The notes: generated from the sequence alone by a model not told the origin. DNA of 64,000 nt from Sulfobacillus thermotolerans (GCA_002951815.1 CP019454.1:744001-808000); one strand, 5' to 3'. Positions 36,885-47,174 are shown, numbered from the stretch's first letter. Program-made: numbers and translations.

Positions 36885-37697
36885 ATGGCCAACCAGGGTC
36901 GGATTTTTATTGTGTCCGATTCGCTTGGTGAAACGGCCGAGCGAGTCGCTCATGGCGCGGCCATTCAATTTGATCACGCTGAAATTCGCATTGAGCGCTT
37001 ATCGAACGTATCCGATTTTGCGGGGATTGATGCGGTCCTAGAGCGAGCAGCTGCCCAAAGCTCTGTTGTCATTTATACTATTGTGCGGGCCGATCTCAGC
37101 AGTTATTTGCGGGACAAGGCCCAGCAGCTGGGAATTCATCATGTTGATGTCATGGGGCCCGTGTTGCAGGCTTTGCAAAATATGCTTGGTCAAACACCGC
37201 AATTGGTGCCAGGGCTCAGTCATCGCCTGGACCGAGAGTATTTTGACCGGGTCGAAGCCATCGAGTTTGCCGTAAAGTATGATGATGGCAAAGATCCGCG
37301 AGGCATTCGGGAGGCAGACATCGTGTTGCTGGGAGTGTCCAGAACCAGCAAAACGCCGGTAAGCTTATATTTAGCGAATCACCGTCTGAAAGTCGCGAAT
37401 GTGCCGTTAGTACCCGAAGTGCCAGTACCGCATGAGATTTTTCAAGAAGGCCGTTTGAAGGCTGTCGGACTGGTCATCGATGCGGAATTGTTGATGAGCA
37501 TTCGGCGGCAACGATTAAAATCCCTAGGACTGGGCTCGTCCGCGCAATATGCCACGATGGAGCGAATTATGGCAGAATTGGATTATGCATGGGACATCTT
37601 TACCCGTTTGAAATGTCCGGTAATTGATGTCAGTAATCACGCTGTTGAAGAAACGGCGACCAAAGTCTTGGAAATCACACAAGGAGGGCGCAGCTAG
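36885..37697 (+). CDS. ppsR: Pyruvate, phosphate dikinase regulatory protein
   Basis: The 270-residue DUF299 protein has FIVSDSLGETAERVA at the start, the P-loop-like GVSRTSKTPVSLYLAN (about 149-164) and KVANVPLVPEVPVP. It both phosphorylates, using ADP, and dephosphorylates PPDK to switch it off and on. It lies directly before ppdK, which fits that role; in Bacillus the homologue is YqfL. The start has AGGAGGGC upstream. Confidence 0.95.
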   Translation: MANQGRIFIVSDSLGETAERVAHGAAIQFDHAEIRIERLSNVSDFAGIDAVLERAAAQSSVVIYTIVRADLSSYLRDKAQQLGIHHVDVMGPVLQALQNMLGQTPQLVPGLSHRLDREYFDRVEAIEFAVKYDDGKDPRGIREADIVLLGVSRTSKTPVSLYLANHRLKVANVPLVPEVPVPHEIFQEGRLKAVGLVIDAELLMSIRRQRLKSLGLGSSAQYATMERIMAELDYAWDIFTRLKCPVIDVSNHAVEETATKVLEITQGGRS

Positions 37698-37698
37698 G

Positions 37699-40338
37699 AT
37701 GTCTCGATACGTATTTCCTTTCGAGCAAGGTCGGGCAAGTCAGCGTGAGTTATTAGGGGGAAAAGGGGCCGGCCTGTCGGAAATGAGCTATATCGGTTTG
37801 CCCGTTCCTCCTGGATTTACTATTACGACCGAAGCCTGCAATTTATACCAAGAGCTGGATCACTTTCCTGAAGGCATGATGGACGAAGTTTGGACGCATT
37901 TGACCGAGTTGGAAGCGAAGCTGTCACGAAGGCTCGGGGACCCTCAAAAGCCATTGCTGGTTTCCGTGCGCTCTGGAGCTCCCATTTCGATGCCCGGGAT
38001 GATGGATACGGTATTGAATTTGGGTCTCAACAGTGCGACTGTAGAAGGTCTGGCCGCTTTGACGCAAAATCGTCGGTTTGCGTTGGACAGTTATCGCCGC
38101 TTCATACAAATGTTTGGCAATGTCGTCATGCATATGGAGCATAACCGGTTCGAACATGTTCTCCAGGAAGTGAAAGATGCGGCCGGCGTCCAGCAGGATC
38201 CTGATTTGTCAGAAGCTGCGCTGGAAGACGTCATTGACCGCTACAAGACTTTGGTTCGCTCGGAAACGGGACGCGATTTTCCAGAAGATGCGAGAGAGCA
38301 ATTGGAAATGGCGATTAAAGCGGTCTTCGATTCGTGGAAGAACCCTCGCGCCATTGTTTACCGGCGTCTGAACAAAATTCCCGAAACGTTGGGAACGGCC
38401 GTGAATGTTCAGTCGATGGTCTTTGGCAATATGGGTCCCACGTCGGCGACGGGGGTGCTCTTTACACGCAATCCCAACACAGGGGAACCTGGCATGTACG
38501 GTGAGTATCTTACCAATGCCCAGGGAGAAGATGTGGTGGCGGGGATTCGCACGCCCAAAATGATTCAAGAAATGGCGCAGGAAATGCCTAAAACATTCCA
38601 AGAACTCACAGATGTCTGCCGTTTGCTGGAAACTCACTACCGGGATATGCAAGATATCGAATTTACAGTAGAGCGTGAGAAACTCTATTTGTTGCAAACT
38701 CGGACGGGAAAGAGAACAGCACGCGCGGCGGTCAAAATTGCGGTTGACCTCGTAGCGGAAGGGATTATCACACGGGATGAGGCATTGCTACGGCAAGATC
38801 CGGACCAAGTGGCGCGCTTGCTGTACCGTCAAATTGACCCCGCCGCCGAGCTTGATGTCTTGGCACAAGGATTGCCAGCGTCGCCGGGAGCAGCCTCAGG
38901 CAAAGTGGTCTTCGATGCGGATGAGGCGGAGGCGCGAGGCAACCGTGGTGAAGCGGTCATCTTAGTGCGACCAGAGACTACGCCGGATGATATTCATGGG
39001 ATTGTAGCGGCTCAAGGGGTTCTAACCAGTCGCGGCGGCATGACGTCGCATGCGGCGATTGTTGCTCGTGGGATGGGGAAGCCGGCCGTTACCGGTTGTG
39101 AGTCGGTACGCATTAGCCTCGAAGCGCGCGAATTTATGGTCGGTGATATCACAGTTCACGAAAATGACGTCATCACCATTGATGGCGGCACAGGACGGGT
39201 TGTGAAAGGAATTGTTCCGACTGTTGAACCCGGCTTGTCGGAGGATTTTAATACGCTGCTCGCGTGGGCTGATGAGATCAAAACGTTGGGCGTGGAAGCC
39301 AATGCCGATACCCCAGAGGATGCGCAAATTGCACGGGACTTTGGGGCTCAAGGAGTGGGACTCTGTCGTACCGAGCACATGTTCATGGGACAAGACCGAT
39401 TGCCGGCAATGCAAGCTATGATTTTGGCTGAAACCTTGGCGGAACGGGAAGCCGCGTTGCAAAAGCTCTTGCCTATGCAGCAAGAAGACTTTTATGGGAT
39501 TCTTAAGGCAATGGATGGGTATCCGGTGACGATTCGCCTTCTGGATCCGCCGTTGCATGAGTTTTTGCCGAACATGGCCGAGACCGAAAAAGCCCTAGCG
39601 CAAGCTCAACAAGAGGGCCGGGTAGACGACGTGGTGCGGCTTGAGGCGATTCTCCGGCGATCCCGTGTGCTCTTCGAATTCAATCCCATGCTGGGATTTC
39701 GCGGCGTCCGCCTCGGAATCGTCTATCCTGAGATCTATGCCATGCAAGCGCAGGCTATTTTTCAAGCGCAAGCGGCATTGTTGCAAGAGGGTTATCATCC
39801 CGTGGTCGAAGTCATGATTCCTTTAGTGGGAATTGACCAAGAGTTTATCCGGATGCGGGACTTGATTCAGCAGGTGAATGAAGCGACCCAACAGCGCACG
39901 GGACTAGATCTACCGTATAAGATTGGGACCATGATTGAGATACCGCGGGCAGCCTTGACAGCAGGAACTATTGCGGAGTCGGCGCAGTTCTTTTCGTTTG
40001 GTACCAACGATTTAACCCAGACGACGTTTGGCTTTAGCCGTGACGACGCCGAAAGTAAATTCTTGCCTCATTATTTGGCAGAAAAGATCTTAACCGAAAA
40101 TCCCTTTATGGTTCTGGATCGCCAAGGCGTGGGTAAACTCATCGAGATGGCAGTGCATGATGGACGCCGCACCCGTCCTGACCTGAAAGTCGGAATTTGT
40201 GGAGAACACGGTGGGGATCCCTCCTCGATCGAGTTCTGCCACTTAGCGGGGTTAAATTACGTGAGTGCCTCGCCATTCCGCGTTCCCATTGCGCGGTTGG
40301 CTGCCGCTCAAGCCTTTCTTCGCCACCAGTCACACTAA
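37699..40338 (+). CDS. ppdK: Pyruvate, phosphate dikinase
   Basis: The 879-residue enzyme has the nucleotide-binding part (LLGGKGAGLSEM and the GPTSATGVLFTRNPNTG loop), the phosphohistidine domain GGMTSHAAIVARGMGKP (about 450) and the PEP-binding barrel with GLCRTEHMF and FGTNDLTQTTFGFSRDD. It interconverts pyruvate plus ATP and Pi with PEP, AMP and PPi. ATG 37699 follows AGGAGGGC; an open frame back to 37624 overlaps ppsR and is not used. Two hairpins follow. Confidence 0.98.
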   Translation: MSRYVFPFEQGRASQRELLGGKGAGLSEMSYIGLPVPPGFTITTEACNLYQELDHFPEGMMDEVWTHLTELEAKLSRRLGDPQKPLLVSVRSGAPISMPGMMDTVLNLGLNSATVEGLAALTQNRRFALDSYRRFIQMFGNVVMHMEHNRFEHVLQEVKDAAGVQQDPDLSEAALEDVIDRYKTLVRSETGRDFPEDAREQLEMAIKAVFDSWKNPRAIVYRRLNKIPETLGTAVNVQSMVFGNMGPTSATGVLFTRNPNTGEPGMYGEYLTNAQGEDVVAGIRTPKMIQEMAQEMPKTFQELTDVCRLLETHYRDMQDIEFTVEREKLYLLQTRTGKRTARAAVKIAVDLVAEGIITRDEALLRQDPDQVARLLYRQIDPAAELDVLAQGLPASPGAASGKVVFDADEAEARGNRGEAVILVRPETTPDDIHGIVAAQGVLTSRGGMTSHAAIVARGMGKPAVTGCESVRISLEAREFMVGDITVHENDVITIDGGTGRVVKGIVPTVEPGLSEDFNTLLAWADEIKTLGVEANADTPEDAQIARDFGAQGVGLCRTEHMFMGQDRLPAMQAMILAETLAEREAALQKLLPMQQEDFYGILKAMDGYPVTIRLLDPPLHEFLPNMAETEKALAQAQQEGRVDDVVRLEAILRRSRVLFEFNPMLGFRGVRLGIVYPEIYAMQAQAIFQAQAALLQEGYHPVVEVMIPLVGIDQEFIRMRDLIQQVNEATQQRTGLDLPYKIGTMIEIPRAALTAGTIAESAQFFSFGTNDLTQTTFGFSRDDAESKFLPHYLAEKILTENPFMVLDRQGVGKLIEMAVHDGRRTRPDLKVGICGEHGGDPSSIEFCHLAGLNYVSASPFRVPIARLAAAQAFLRHQSH

Positions 40339-40357
40339 GTCGAGAAAAAAGTCCAGC

Positions 40358-40392
40358 AAAGAGCACGGGAATTCTCAAAACCCGTGCTCTTT
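40358..40392 (+). terminator. Hairpin after ppdK
   Basis: AAAGAGCACGGG pairs perfectly with CCCGTGCTCTTT (12 bp, 11-base loop), 20 bases after the ppdK stop. The T tail is short. Confidence 0.7.
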
Positions 40393-40429
40393 GTGATATA
40401 ATTGCTTCTGACAATAAACCTTCACGTAT

Positions 40430-40463
40430 CCCAGCCGAACGGCTTTGGGTATTTTTTTTCTTC
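40430..40463 (+). terminator. Second terminator between ppdK and dnaG
   Basis: CCCAGCCG and CGGCTTTGGG form a stem with a TT bulge, followed by TATTTTTTTTCTTCTTTTC. The long T run makes this a convincing intrinsic terminator, so dnaG-sigA is likely a separate transcription unit. Confidence 0.75.
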
Positions 40464-40543
40464 TTTTCGCATTAGAAGCCAAAAAGATGCAGGAATATTT
40501 CCCTCGGTGGCGAATTTTTTCACATGGACTGGAGTGATTCCTG

Positions 40544-42340
40544 ATGTCTGACCCCGAATACGATACTTGGGTAGCATCGGTGCGAGAAGCCGCGGACATT
40601 GTCGAGGTTATTGGTCGGCAGGTCACCTTGAAGCGGAAAGGGAAGCACTATTGGGGTTTATGCCCATTTCATCAGGAGCAAACCCCGTCGTTTAGTGTCG
40701 ATGCGGAGCAGCAATTATTCTACTGCTTCGGTTGCCATGTCGGCGGAACGGTGTTTACGTTTCTCATGCAACATGGCGGCATGAGTTTTTCGGAAGCTGT
40801 GGACATGCTGGCCACGGAAAATGGAATACCCAAGCCGCATCGATCACAACGGGATCATGCTCGTAGTCAGAAAATGAGTCGCTTGCAGGCCATCATGGAG
40901 TGGAGTCAGGAATTTTTCAGGGCAAGCGCCCAATCATCCGTGCGAATTTATGATGGCTATTTGCAACAACGGCAGGTGGATGAGGCAACACGCGAGCGGT
41001 TCGCATTGGGTTATGCACCAGATTCGTGGACAGCTTTGCGGGATTTCTTAATGAAGCACGGGATTGCCGAGGAAGAAATGTTGGAAGCGGGGGTCGTGGT
41101 AGCGCGGCGCGAAGGACGAGGTGTCTATGATCGGTGGCGCCACCGTATCATTTTTCCGATATGGAATCACCGGGGTCAAATTATTGCGTTTGGGGGAAGG
41201 GCAATATTACCGGAGCAAGAGCCAAAATATTTGAACTCCCCGGAGACGCCGTTGTTTCATAAAGGACAGGTGTTATATGGTGAGCATTTAGCGCGTCCGC
41301 TGTGGCGTCAAGGCCGTCGCCCACTGTTAGTAGAAGGAAATTTTGATGTAATTGCGTGTCATCAAGCGGGCCTGGGACAGGCTGTCGCATCATTGGGGAC
41401 AGCGCTTACAGAGGATCACGCACGATCGTTGTCGCGCCATGCGAAGGAAGTGGACTTGCTTTACGACCGGGACACGGCCGGAGAAGAAGCCATGCGTCGT
41501 GCTTTTCTGATCTTGTCAGCGCAAGGGTTACAGGTCAATCGCGTGCAGTTGGATGCAGGCAAAGACCCCGATGAATTTTTGCGGGAAAAAGGGGCCTTGT
41601 CTTTAGCCGAAAAGGTAGAAGAACGCATACCCTATTTTGAAGCCGTGTTTAAGGACCGTCTTAGTCGGTTGCCGAGTCTCACTGCGCGTGGTAAAGCCGA
41701 ACTGGTGGATGAGCTAAAACCCTTGTGGAAGGCGTTGACGAATCCGGTGGAGCAGGCGGGATATCTGGAGATGGTTTCGAGAACACTGCGATTAGATCAA
41801 AGTATTCTAGCACAAAGTTTTGGGGTAGCGCAAGGCTTTAGGCATACATCCCCTAAAAATAGGCATAATATGGAGAGAAACGTGTCAAAAGGGGCAAGGC
41901 CATCTCTCGATGTATACTTACTGGCGTTGTTGTTGCGTCACCCTGAGCATGTCGCTCTGGTGCGTGAAGAACTGCCCGACTGGATTGAGAAGTACCATCT
42001 GAGTGACATCGTCACTCACATTGAAATGGGCCAGTCGCCTGCTGAACTCAGCAGCCTTATTGACACGATGGATCCGGGTTTACGCAGTTTATTGTTAGAA
42101 GCAATAACTTTTGATGGGCCTGACGGGGGGATAAGAGTCATCAAGGATACGATAAAGGTGATTCGGCGGCGCGAGGACTATAGACATTGGCAGTCCTTGA
42201 TTGAGCGGTTGAGACAAGGTGAAAACACTGAGGCATTACGCGAAGAGATCCGAATGGTCCAAGGGCGTCTGGCACAAGGCCAAAACACGGGAATGGGAAC
42301 ACCATTTCCATTCGCTGGAATAATAGGAAAGGAGGGATAG
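40544..42340 (+). CDS. dnaG: DNA primase
   Basis: The 598-residue protein has the N-terminal zinc finger [11 protein letters not shown]...[10 protein letters not shown] (about 41-70), the TOPRIM core with [14 protein letters not shown] and [10 protein letters not shown], and a C-terminal helicase-binding part. It makes RNA primers for replication. It leads the dnaG-sigA pair of the macromolecular synthesis operon and has GGAG upstream of the ATG. Confidence 0.97.
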   Translation: MSDPEYDTWVASVREAADIVEVIGRQVTLKRKGKHYWGLCPFHQEQTPSFSVDAEQQLFYCFGCHVGGTVFTFLMQHGGMSFSEAVDMLATENGIPKPHRSQRDHARSQKMSRLQAIMEWSQEFFRASAQSSVRIYDGYLQQRQVDEATRERFALGYAPDSWTALRDFLMKHGIAEEEMLEAGVVVARREGRGVYDRWRHRIIFPIWNHRGQIIAFGGRAILPEQEPKYLNSPETPLFHKGQVLYGEHLARPLWRQGRRPLLVEGNFDVIACHQAGLGQAVASLGTALTEDHARSLSRHAKEVDLLYDRDTAGEEAMRRAFLILSAQGLQVNRVQLDAGKDPDEFLREKGALSLAEKVEERIPYFEAVFKDRLSRLPSLTARGKAELVDELKPLWKALTNPVEQAGYLEMVSRTLRLDQSILAQSFGVAQGFRHTSPKNRHNMERNVSKGARPSLDVYLLALLLRHPEHVALVREELPDWIEKYHLSDIVTHIEMGQSPAELSSLIDTMDPGLRSLLLEAITFDGPDGGIRVIKDTIKVIRRREDYRHWQSLIERLRQGENTEALREEIRMVQGRLAQGQNTGMGTPFPFAGIIGKEG

Positions 42341-42341
42341 C

Positions 42342-43454
42342 ATGGCTCAGGGGAAGAAAACTGTTGGGCAAATTGATGAGGTTAAATCCCTGATACGCCG
42401 TGGTCAAGAGCGAGGCAAATTGTCTTATGGGGAAATTGTGGACACTTTGCAATCTATTGACCTTCCTCCCGACCAGATTGACAGCATCTACGAGATGTTT
42501 GGAGAGCTCGGCATCGAACTGGTGGGCGAACAACCCGTAGATGAAGAGCCCGGGCCTGATCCCGATGAGGTGGACGCTGAGGAAAGCGAAGATGTGGGGC
42601 ACGAACTGACGGTACCCGACGGCGTGGCCATTGACGACCCGGTTCGGATGTACTTGAAAGAAATCGGGCGCGTTCCGTTGTTAACAGCAGATCAAGAGGT
42701 AGAACTGGCGAAACGCATTGAAGAAGGGGACGAAGAAGCTAAGCGCAAGTTGGCCGAAGCTAATCTGCGCTTGGTGGTGTCCATCGCTAAGCGCTATGTG
42801 GGCCGAGGCATGTTATTTCTCGACTTAATCCAAGAAGGCAATTTAGGACTCATTAAGGCGGTCGAGAAATTCGACTACCGAAAGGGCTACAAATTTAGTA
42901 CCTATGCGACATGGTGGATCCGCCAAGCTATTACGCGTGCCATTGCTGACCAAGCGCGGACGATTCGCATTCCTGTGCACATGGTCGAAACCATTAACAA
43001 ATTGATCCGCGTTCAACGCCAATTGCTTCAAGAGTTAGGGCGCGATCCGAGCCCGGAAGAAATTGCCAAAGAAATGGGCATTACCGAGGAACGCGTTCGA
43101 GAAATTCTTAAAGTGGCGCAAGAACCCGTCTCCTTGGAAACGCCTATCGGCGAAGAGGAAGATTCTCATTTGGGAGACTTTATTGAGGACGAGGACGCAC
43201 CAGCCCCGGCGGAAGCGGCAGGATATCAGCTACTGAAGGAGCAGCTTGAAGAGGTGCTCGATACCCTAACAAATCGGGAAGAAAAAGTTTTGCGCTTGCG
43301 TTTTGGACTCAATGATGGGCGAGCGCGGACGCTTGAAGAAGTGGGCCAGGTTTTTGGCGTCACCCGCGAGCGGATTCGGCAAATTGAGGCGAAGGCGTTG
43401 CGCAAGTTGCGTCACCCCACCCGTAGCAAGAAATTGAAGGATTATCTGGATTAG
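42342..43454 (+). CDS. sigA: Primary RNA polymerase sigma factor SigA
   Basis: The 370-residue protein has a short region 1.1, region 2 with [20 protein letters not shown] and [16 protein letters not shown] (RpoD motif, -10 recognition), and region 4.2 with [20 protein letters not shown], which reads the -35 box. It is the housekeeping sigma factor (RpoD). AAAGGAGGG lies before the ATG, one base after dnaG. Confidence 0.98.
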   Translation: MAQGKKTVGQIDEVKSLIRRGQERGKLSYGEIVDTLQSIDLPPDQIDSIYEMFGELGIELVGEQPVDEEPGPDPDEVDAEESEDVGHELTVPDGVAIDDPVRMYLKEIGRVPLLTADQEVELAKRIEEGDEEAKRKLAEANLRLVVSIAKRYVGRGMLFLDLIQEGNLGLIKAVEKFDYRKGYKFSTYATWWIRQAITRAIADQARTIRIPVHMVETINKLIRVQRQLLQELGRDPSPEEIAKEMGITEERVREILKVAQEPVSLETPIGEEEDSHLGDFIEDEDAPAPAEAAGYQLLKEQLEEVLDTLTNREEKVLRLRFGLNDGRARTLEEVGQVFGVTRERIRQIEAKALRKLRHPTRSKKLKDYLD

Positions 43455-43474
43455 GGCAACGCGCCAAGCATAAG

Positions 43475-43510
43475 TGCTCCCTTGACGACCTCGGACTCGT
43501 CAAGGGGGCA
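43475..43510 (+). terminator. Long hairpin after sigA
   Basis: TGCTCCCTTGACGA pairs with TCGTCAAGGGGGCA (14 bp with G-U pairs) around an 8-base loop, 21 bases after the sigA stop. The T run is weak. Confidence 0.65.
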
Positions 43511-43718
43511 TTTGCTGTCATATTCGGGAGCGTTCGGATGTACAACCCATCCCTGACCGGGGGTGTCACCATGGCGCTCGAAGGATATTGGCAAAATTCC
43601 CAAGAATTTGGGCATGATAATCCCAACATACCGTTATGACGGATGAGAATCTCTCATGAGCCATTCATGGTTTCTTGCAGCCGAAGCGGTATAGTAATCC
43701 AGACGGACCGAAAATGAG

Positions 43719-45623
43719 GTGGTTGCAATCTGCGGAATAGCAGGGATATGGCACCGGGAGCGACCGGTTCAGCCGGCGGATTTGAACGGAATGTTGAAGG
43801 CTATGGTTCACCGGGGACCGGATGACGAAGGACGTTTTGCGGAGCGCAATGTCGGACTGGGCATGCGGCGGCTTGCCGTGATTGACGTTTTTCATGGGCA
43901 GCAACCCTATTACTCGGAAGACGGCAAGATTGTCGCGGTGTACAATGGCGAACTCTATAACTACCAGTCATTGCAAACCCTGGTAGAAAGCCTAGGACAT
44001 CGTTTGAATAGCCGTGCGGATGGGGAAGTGCTTGTTCATTTGTATGAGGAATACGGCGTTGATTTTCTTGACAAGATTTCGGGCATGTTTGCGTTGGCAA
44101 TTTGGGATCGACGGACGCATCAGATGGTGCTGGCGCGAGACCGCATCGGACAAAAACCGTTATATCTTTACGAGCTGGCTGATACCGTGGCATTTGCCTC
44201 AGAACTCAAATCGTTGATGTATTTGCCAGATTTTCGGTTTGAAATTGACCCGAAAATGTTGTCAAGCTACTTGGCGCATCGATTTGTACCTGCGCCGCAT
44301 ACGATGTTGAAAAACGTAAGTAAGTTGCGTCCGGGCGAAGTTTTGGTGATTCACGGGGATGGACGGCGCCAGCGCTGGCGGTATTGGCAGCCGACGATTA
44401 GGCAACCTGAGTCCATGGACCAAATGGCTTATTGGGCAGATAGGCTTCATGGCTTATTGGTCGATGTGGTACGAACGCATTTGGCTTCCGATGTGCCCTT
44501 AGGCATCTTTTTATCGGGAGGGCTCGATTCGAGTATTGTAGCGGCCATTGCCGCGGGTACATTAAAAAATCCGCTTGAGGCATGGTCGGCGACCTTTCCG
44601 GCCAAGTATCCTGGTTATGATGAGTTCGGCTGGGCGCAAAAGGTGGCGTCGCATTACGCTATTCCCTTGCACCGGGTTGAGGTTGATTTGAGCATTACGC
44701 CGGATAGAGTGCGAGAGCTTGCCTATATACTCGATGAACCCATGGCAGATCCTACGGTGTTGCCTCTTGATGGGGTGGCGCGGGCCGCGGCGGAGCAAGA
44801 AACCGTGATGTTGTCCGGTGAAGGCGCTGATGAGATTTTTGCGGGATACGCAGGTTATGGAGAAGTTCAGAGTTTAGCACGGTTACGACAAATTCCGGCC
44901 TTCTTACGGGCACAGTGGATAAAACGGCAATGGCCTGGTAGCAATGCCTTTAAGCGTGCCATGGAGCCGATGGCGGAGCGCTACCGGGGTGTAGGCTACA
45001 CATTTAGCCCAGAAGAACAAGCTCAGCTGTTAAGACCGGAATGGCGTGTCGCTGACCGACCGGGTGCGGTCGCCGAATATTGGGCGAGTCACTTAGCTTT
45101 ACCAGACTTGCAAGCGATGCAAGGGTTTGACGTGCAGTGGTTTTTGCCAGATGATGTGTTGTTGAAGACGGACCGGATTGGCATGCATTACAATTTAGAA
45201 ATTCGCGTGCCGTTTTGCGACCACGAAGTGGTGGAATTGGCGCTAAGCATGCCTCTGGCACTGCGCCGGTTTGGTCGCCAAGACAAGAGGGTTTTGCGGG
45301 AAGTGGCCAAACGGGTGTTGCCATCTGAAATTGTCAACCGCCCCAAACAAGGGTTTCCCACGCCGCTCACAGACTTACTAGCGGGGCCGCTTCACGATAT
45401 TGCGTGGGATACGTTGGCGAGTCCCACGGCGCGCAGCCACGAGTGGTTTGAGGGCGCCCGTGTACGCCAGCTGCTCACGGACATGGGACCGGGACACGGA
45501 ACGACCTCGCGCCAAATCTATGCATTGCTCATGTTGGAACTGTGGTCGGAGGAAATGGGAAGTCGTGCGCTTAGCCGGCGACATGTCCCTTATGTCTCGT
45601 CTTCTTCCGATGTTCCCTCGTAA
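43719..45623 (+). CDS. asnB: Asparagine synthase (glutamine-hydrolysing)
   Basis: The protein of about 630 residues has an N-terminal class II glutaminase domain (CGIAGIWH, HRGPDDEG, YNGELYNYQ) and a C-terminal synthetase PP-loop SGGLDSSIVAA (about 262). It makes asparagine or amidates another carboxylate; wall-linked paralogues exist. Glutaminases of this class need Cys as the first residue after Met removal. Here Cys is fifth if GTG 43719 is used, while GAGGTGG sits just before an in-frame ATC directly before the Cys codon. The ATC at 43728 may be the real start (see findings). The 3' end overlaps a convergent gene by 34 bases. Confidence 0.9.
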   Translation: MVAICGIAGIWHRERPVQPADLNGMLKAMVHRGPDDEGRFAERNVGLGMRRLAVIDVFHGQQPYYSEDGKIVAVYNGELYNYQSLQTLVESLGHRLNSRADGEVLVHLYEEYGVDFLDKISGMFALAIWDRRTHQMVLARDRIGQKPLYLYELADTVAFASELKSLMYLPDFRFEIDPKMLSSYLAHRFVPAPHTMLKNVSKLRPGEVLVIHGDGRRQRWRYWQPTIRQPESMDQMAYWADRLHGLLVDVVRTHLASDVPLGIFLSGGLDSSIVAAIAAGTLKNPLEAWSATFPAKYPGYDEFGWAQKVASHYAIPLHRVEVDLSITPDRVRELAYILDEPMADPTVLPLDGVARAAAEQETVMLSGEGADEIFAGYAGYGEVQSLARLRQIPAFLRAQWIKRQWPGSNAFKRAMEPMAERYRGVGYTFSPEEQAQLLRPEWRVADRPGAVAEYWASHLALPDLQAMQGFDVQWFLPDDVLLKTDRIGMHYNLEIRVPFCDHEVVELALSMPLALRRFGRQDKRVLREVAKRVLPSEIVNRPKQGFPTPLTDLLAGPLHDIAWDTLASPTARSHEWFEGARVRQLLTDMGPGHGTTSRQIYALLMLELWSEEMGSRALSRRHVPYVSSSSDVPS

Positions 45624-45844
45624 ACAGACGCCGGGGTCATTAAGGCCGCGCTGAGGGAGGGCGGTAAGGCGGGATGATATCCCATCGCTTCTCGTGCCTG
45701 GCGGATAATGAGTCGCACCTTTTCTTCTGCGGCATGGAGTTGGTAGATATGGTAGTCACAAAAATCGGGGTCAGATTGCATAAATGCGTGTTCGGCTAGA
45801 TTGCGTTCAATGACGGCTTCCTGAAGCGCCTCCTGCCAAGTCAT
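45590..45844 (-). CDS. YaaL/DUF2508-like small protein
   Basis: The 84-residue protein has the pattern of the DUF2508/YaaL family: helical N-terminus, DPDFCDYHIYQLHAAEEKVR and RQAREAMG. The family has no known function; in Bacillus yaaL lies by recR. Here the context differs. AAAGGAGG precedes the ATG. Its 3' end overlaps asnB on the other strand by 34 bases. Confidence 0.65.
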   Translation of the reverse strand: MTWQEALQEAVIERNLAEHAFMQSDPDFCDYHIYQLHAAEEKVRLIIRQAREAMGYHPALPPSLSAALMTPASVYEGTSEEDET

Positions 45845-45941
45845 GCACTTTCGCCTCCTTTACCATATCCTATGCGGTAGGCATGCAATCAGACGTAGGT
45901 TGCGGAAGTTTTCGATGATGTTGTCTTAGCGGGTGGAAACA

Positions 45942-45971
45942 GGCCTAGCGCCACACAGGCGGCGCTAGGCC
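45942..45971 (-). terminator. Hairpin downstream of the ModA-like/DsrE pair
   Basis: GGCCTAGCGCC pairs perfectly with GGCGCTAGGCC (11 bp, 8-base loop), just beyond the stop of the minus-strand operon at 45980. The T run on the minus strand is poor. Confidence 0.65.
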
Positions 45972-45979
45972 CTAGCTAG

Positions 45980-46840
45980 TTAAAAACCGTCAAATGGCGT
46001 GTCCTGGTTAGGCGCTTCAAACCCGTATCGATGGTAGATATCTTGGGCCGTCTGGCTGGCGATAAAGCGCAAAAACTGCTGGGCAGTGTCTGGGTGAGGA
46101 GCCTGTTTCAGTGCAGCGATATAGTAGCGGCCTACAGGATTCGCATGGCTTGGAAAAGGCGCCCAGACAATGGGGAAGCCTTGCGATGCGGCATACATTG
46201 CTTCACTAACCCATACGACCCCGACATCAAATTGGCCTTGGGCAATGGCCGGAATCGTTTCGCGGTGATGAACTGTAGTGAAAACGGTCTCTTGTCTTCG
46301 AACTTTTTCCTCGAACACCGTCTTCGCCAATTGCGGGCCGCCGTCCATTTCGAGTGCGCGCCGGGCTAAACGAGCAATCCCTTCAGTCATGGGGTTGGGC
46401 ATGAGGACACGCACACTAAGGCGACCAAGGTCGCTTAGCGTGGCCAAATTCGAGGCGCCTTTGGGCATTACCAATGCCAAATGATTTTGCGCGTAGGGCA
46501 CTGGGGGAAGAAGGTGGGAGGCCAGTTGCTGCATTTCTTGATGCCCTGCTGCAAAGACATCGGGGTTGACATGCAGTTGTAAAGATCCAATATCAAGACG
46601 GCCATGGGCCGTAATTTGCTTTGCTAAAATGCCTGGAGGTAATGTCTCGTAGTACAGGGTCTGCGATTTATCGGAATCCAGACGGAATGCGGCGAAAAGG
46701 TCGGCTAAGACCATAAACTGATTGCCATTGAAGAAAGCGATGAAGTCGGCGTTACCGGGATTGCCTACACAATCGTGCACGATGTCGTAGAGTGGCAAGT
46801 CCAAGCGGACCATATCGGCATGTCCCTCAAGGTTTGACAT
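45980..46840 (-). CDS. Cytosolic ModA-like substrate-binding protein
   Basis: The 286-residue product resembles molybdate or sulfate periplasmic-binding proteins of type II: LALVMPKGASN, SDLGRLSVRVLMPNPMTEGIARLA (split) and FDVGVVWVSEAMYA, with a C-terminal DTAQQFLRFIASQTAQDIYHRYGFE (split). It lacks a signal peptide or lipobox at the chosen ATG 46840, which has GGGAGGG upstream, so it should stay in the cytosol. No ModB or ModC transporter genes are near. It overlaps a DsrE-like gene by 14 bases. The ligand is not known. Confidence 0.65.
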   Translation of the reverse strand: MSNLEGHADMVRLDLPLYDIVHDCVGNPGNADFIAFFNGNQFMVLADLFAAFRLDSDKSQTLYYETLPPGILAKQITAHGRLDIGSLQLHVNPDVFAAGHQEMQQLASHLLPPVPYAQNHLALVMPKGASNLATLSDLGRLSVRVLMPNPMTEGIARLARRALEMDGGPQLAKTVFEEKVRRQETVFTTVHHRETIPAIAQGQFDVGVVWVSEAMYAASQGFPIVWAPFPSHANPVGRYYIAALKQAPHPDTAQQFLRFIASQTAQDIYHRYGFEAPNQDTPFDGF

Positions 46841-47174
46841 AAGAAAGACCCTCCCGCTGTTTTCGCACCAATTCTCCAACGGCTGACGGGACAATGGTCA
46901 TGCCCGGCAGGAGGTCTGTCTCTTTAAGGTGGTTGGCTTTCATGGTGTTGCCGCATACCGCCACCGTAACCCCTTGCTGTTGCAAGGCCTCTAGTTGTTG
47001 GGGCCATGGCGAAGTTTCGGCGACGACAAGGTCAATGGCTGCGCCTTGAATGACAAGCTCGACGGGTGTCGACGGCATTTCCGCAAGTAAATTTTCGATA
47101 TTGCGTAAAGCACTGCGTTGTTTATTGGGATCAGCCTCATTAACGTGAAAGATGACGCCTAGAGAATTTGCCAC
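46827..47174 (-). CDS. DsrE/DsrF-like family protein
   Basis: The 115-residue protein has the DsrE-like fold pattern: VIFHVNEAD at the start, an alternating strand and helix (VELVIQGAAIDLV) and a GVTVAVCGNTMKANHL segment with the conserved single Cys, then MTIVPSAVGELVRKQREG. DsrE-like proteins act as sulfur carriers or oxyanion-binding subunits. I chose GTG 47174 behind AAAGGAGG. It is translated ahead of the ModA-like protein with a 14-base overlap, so the two probably work together. Confidence 0.75.
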   Translation of the reverse strand: MANSLGVIFHVNEADPNKQRSALRNIENLLAEMPSTPVELVIQGAAIDLVVAETSPWPQQLEALQQQGVTVAVCGNTMKANHLKETDLLPGMTIVPSAVGELVRKQREGLSYVKP

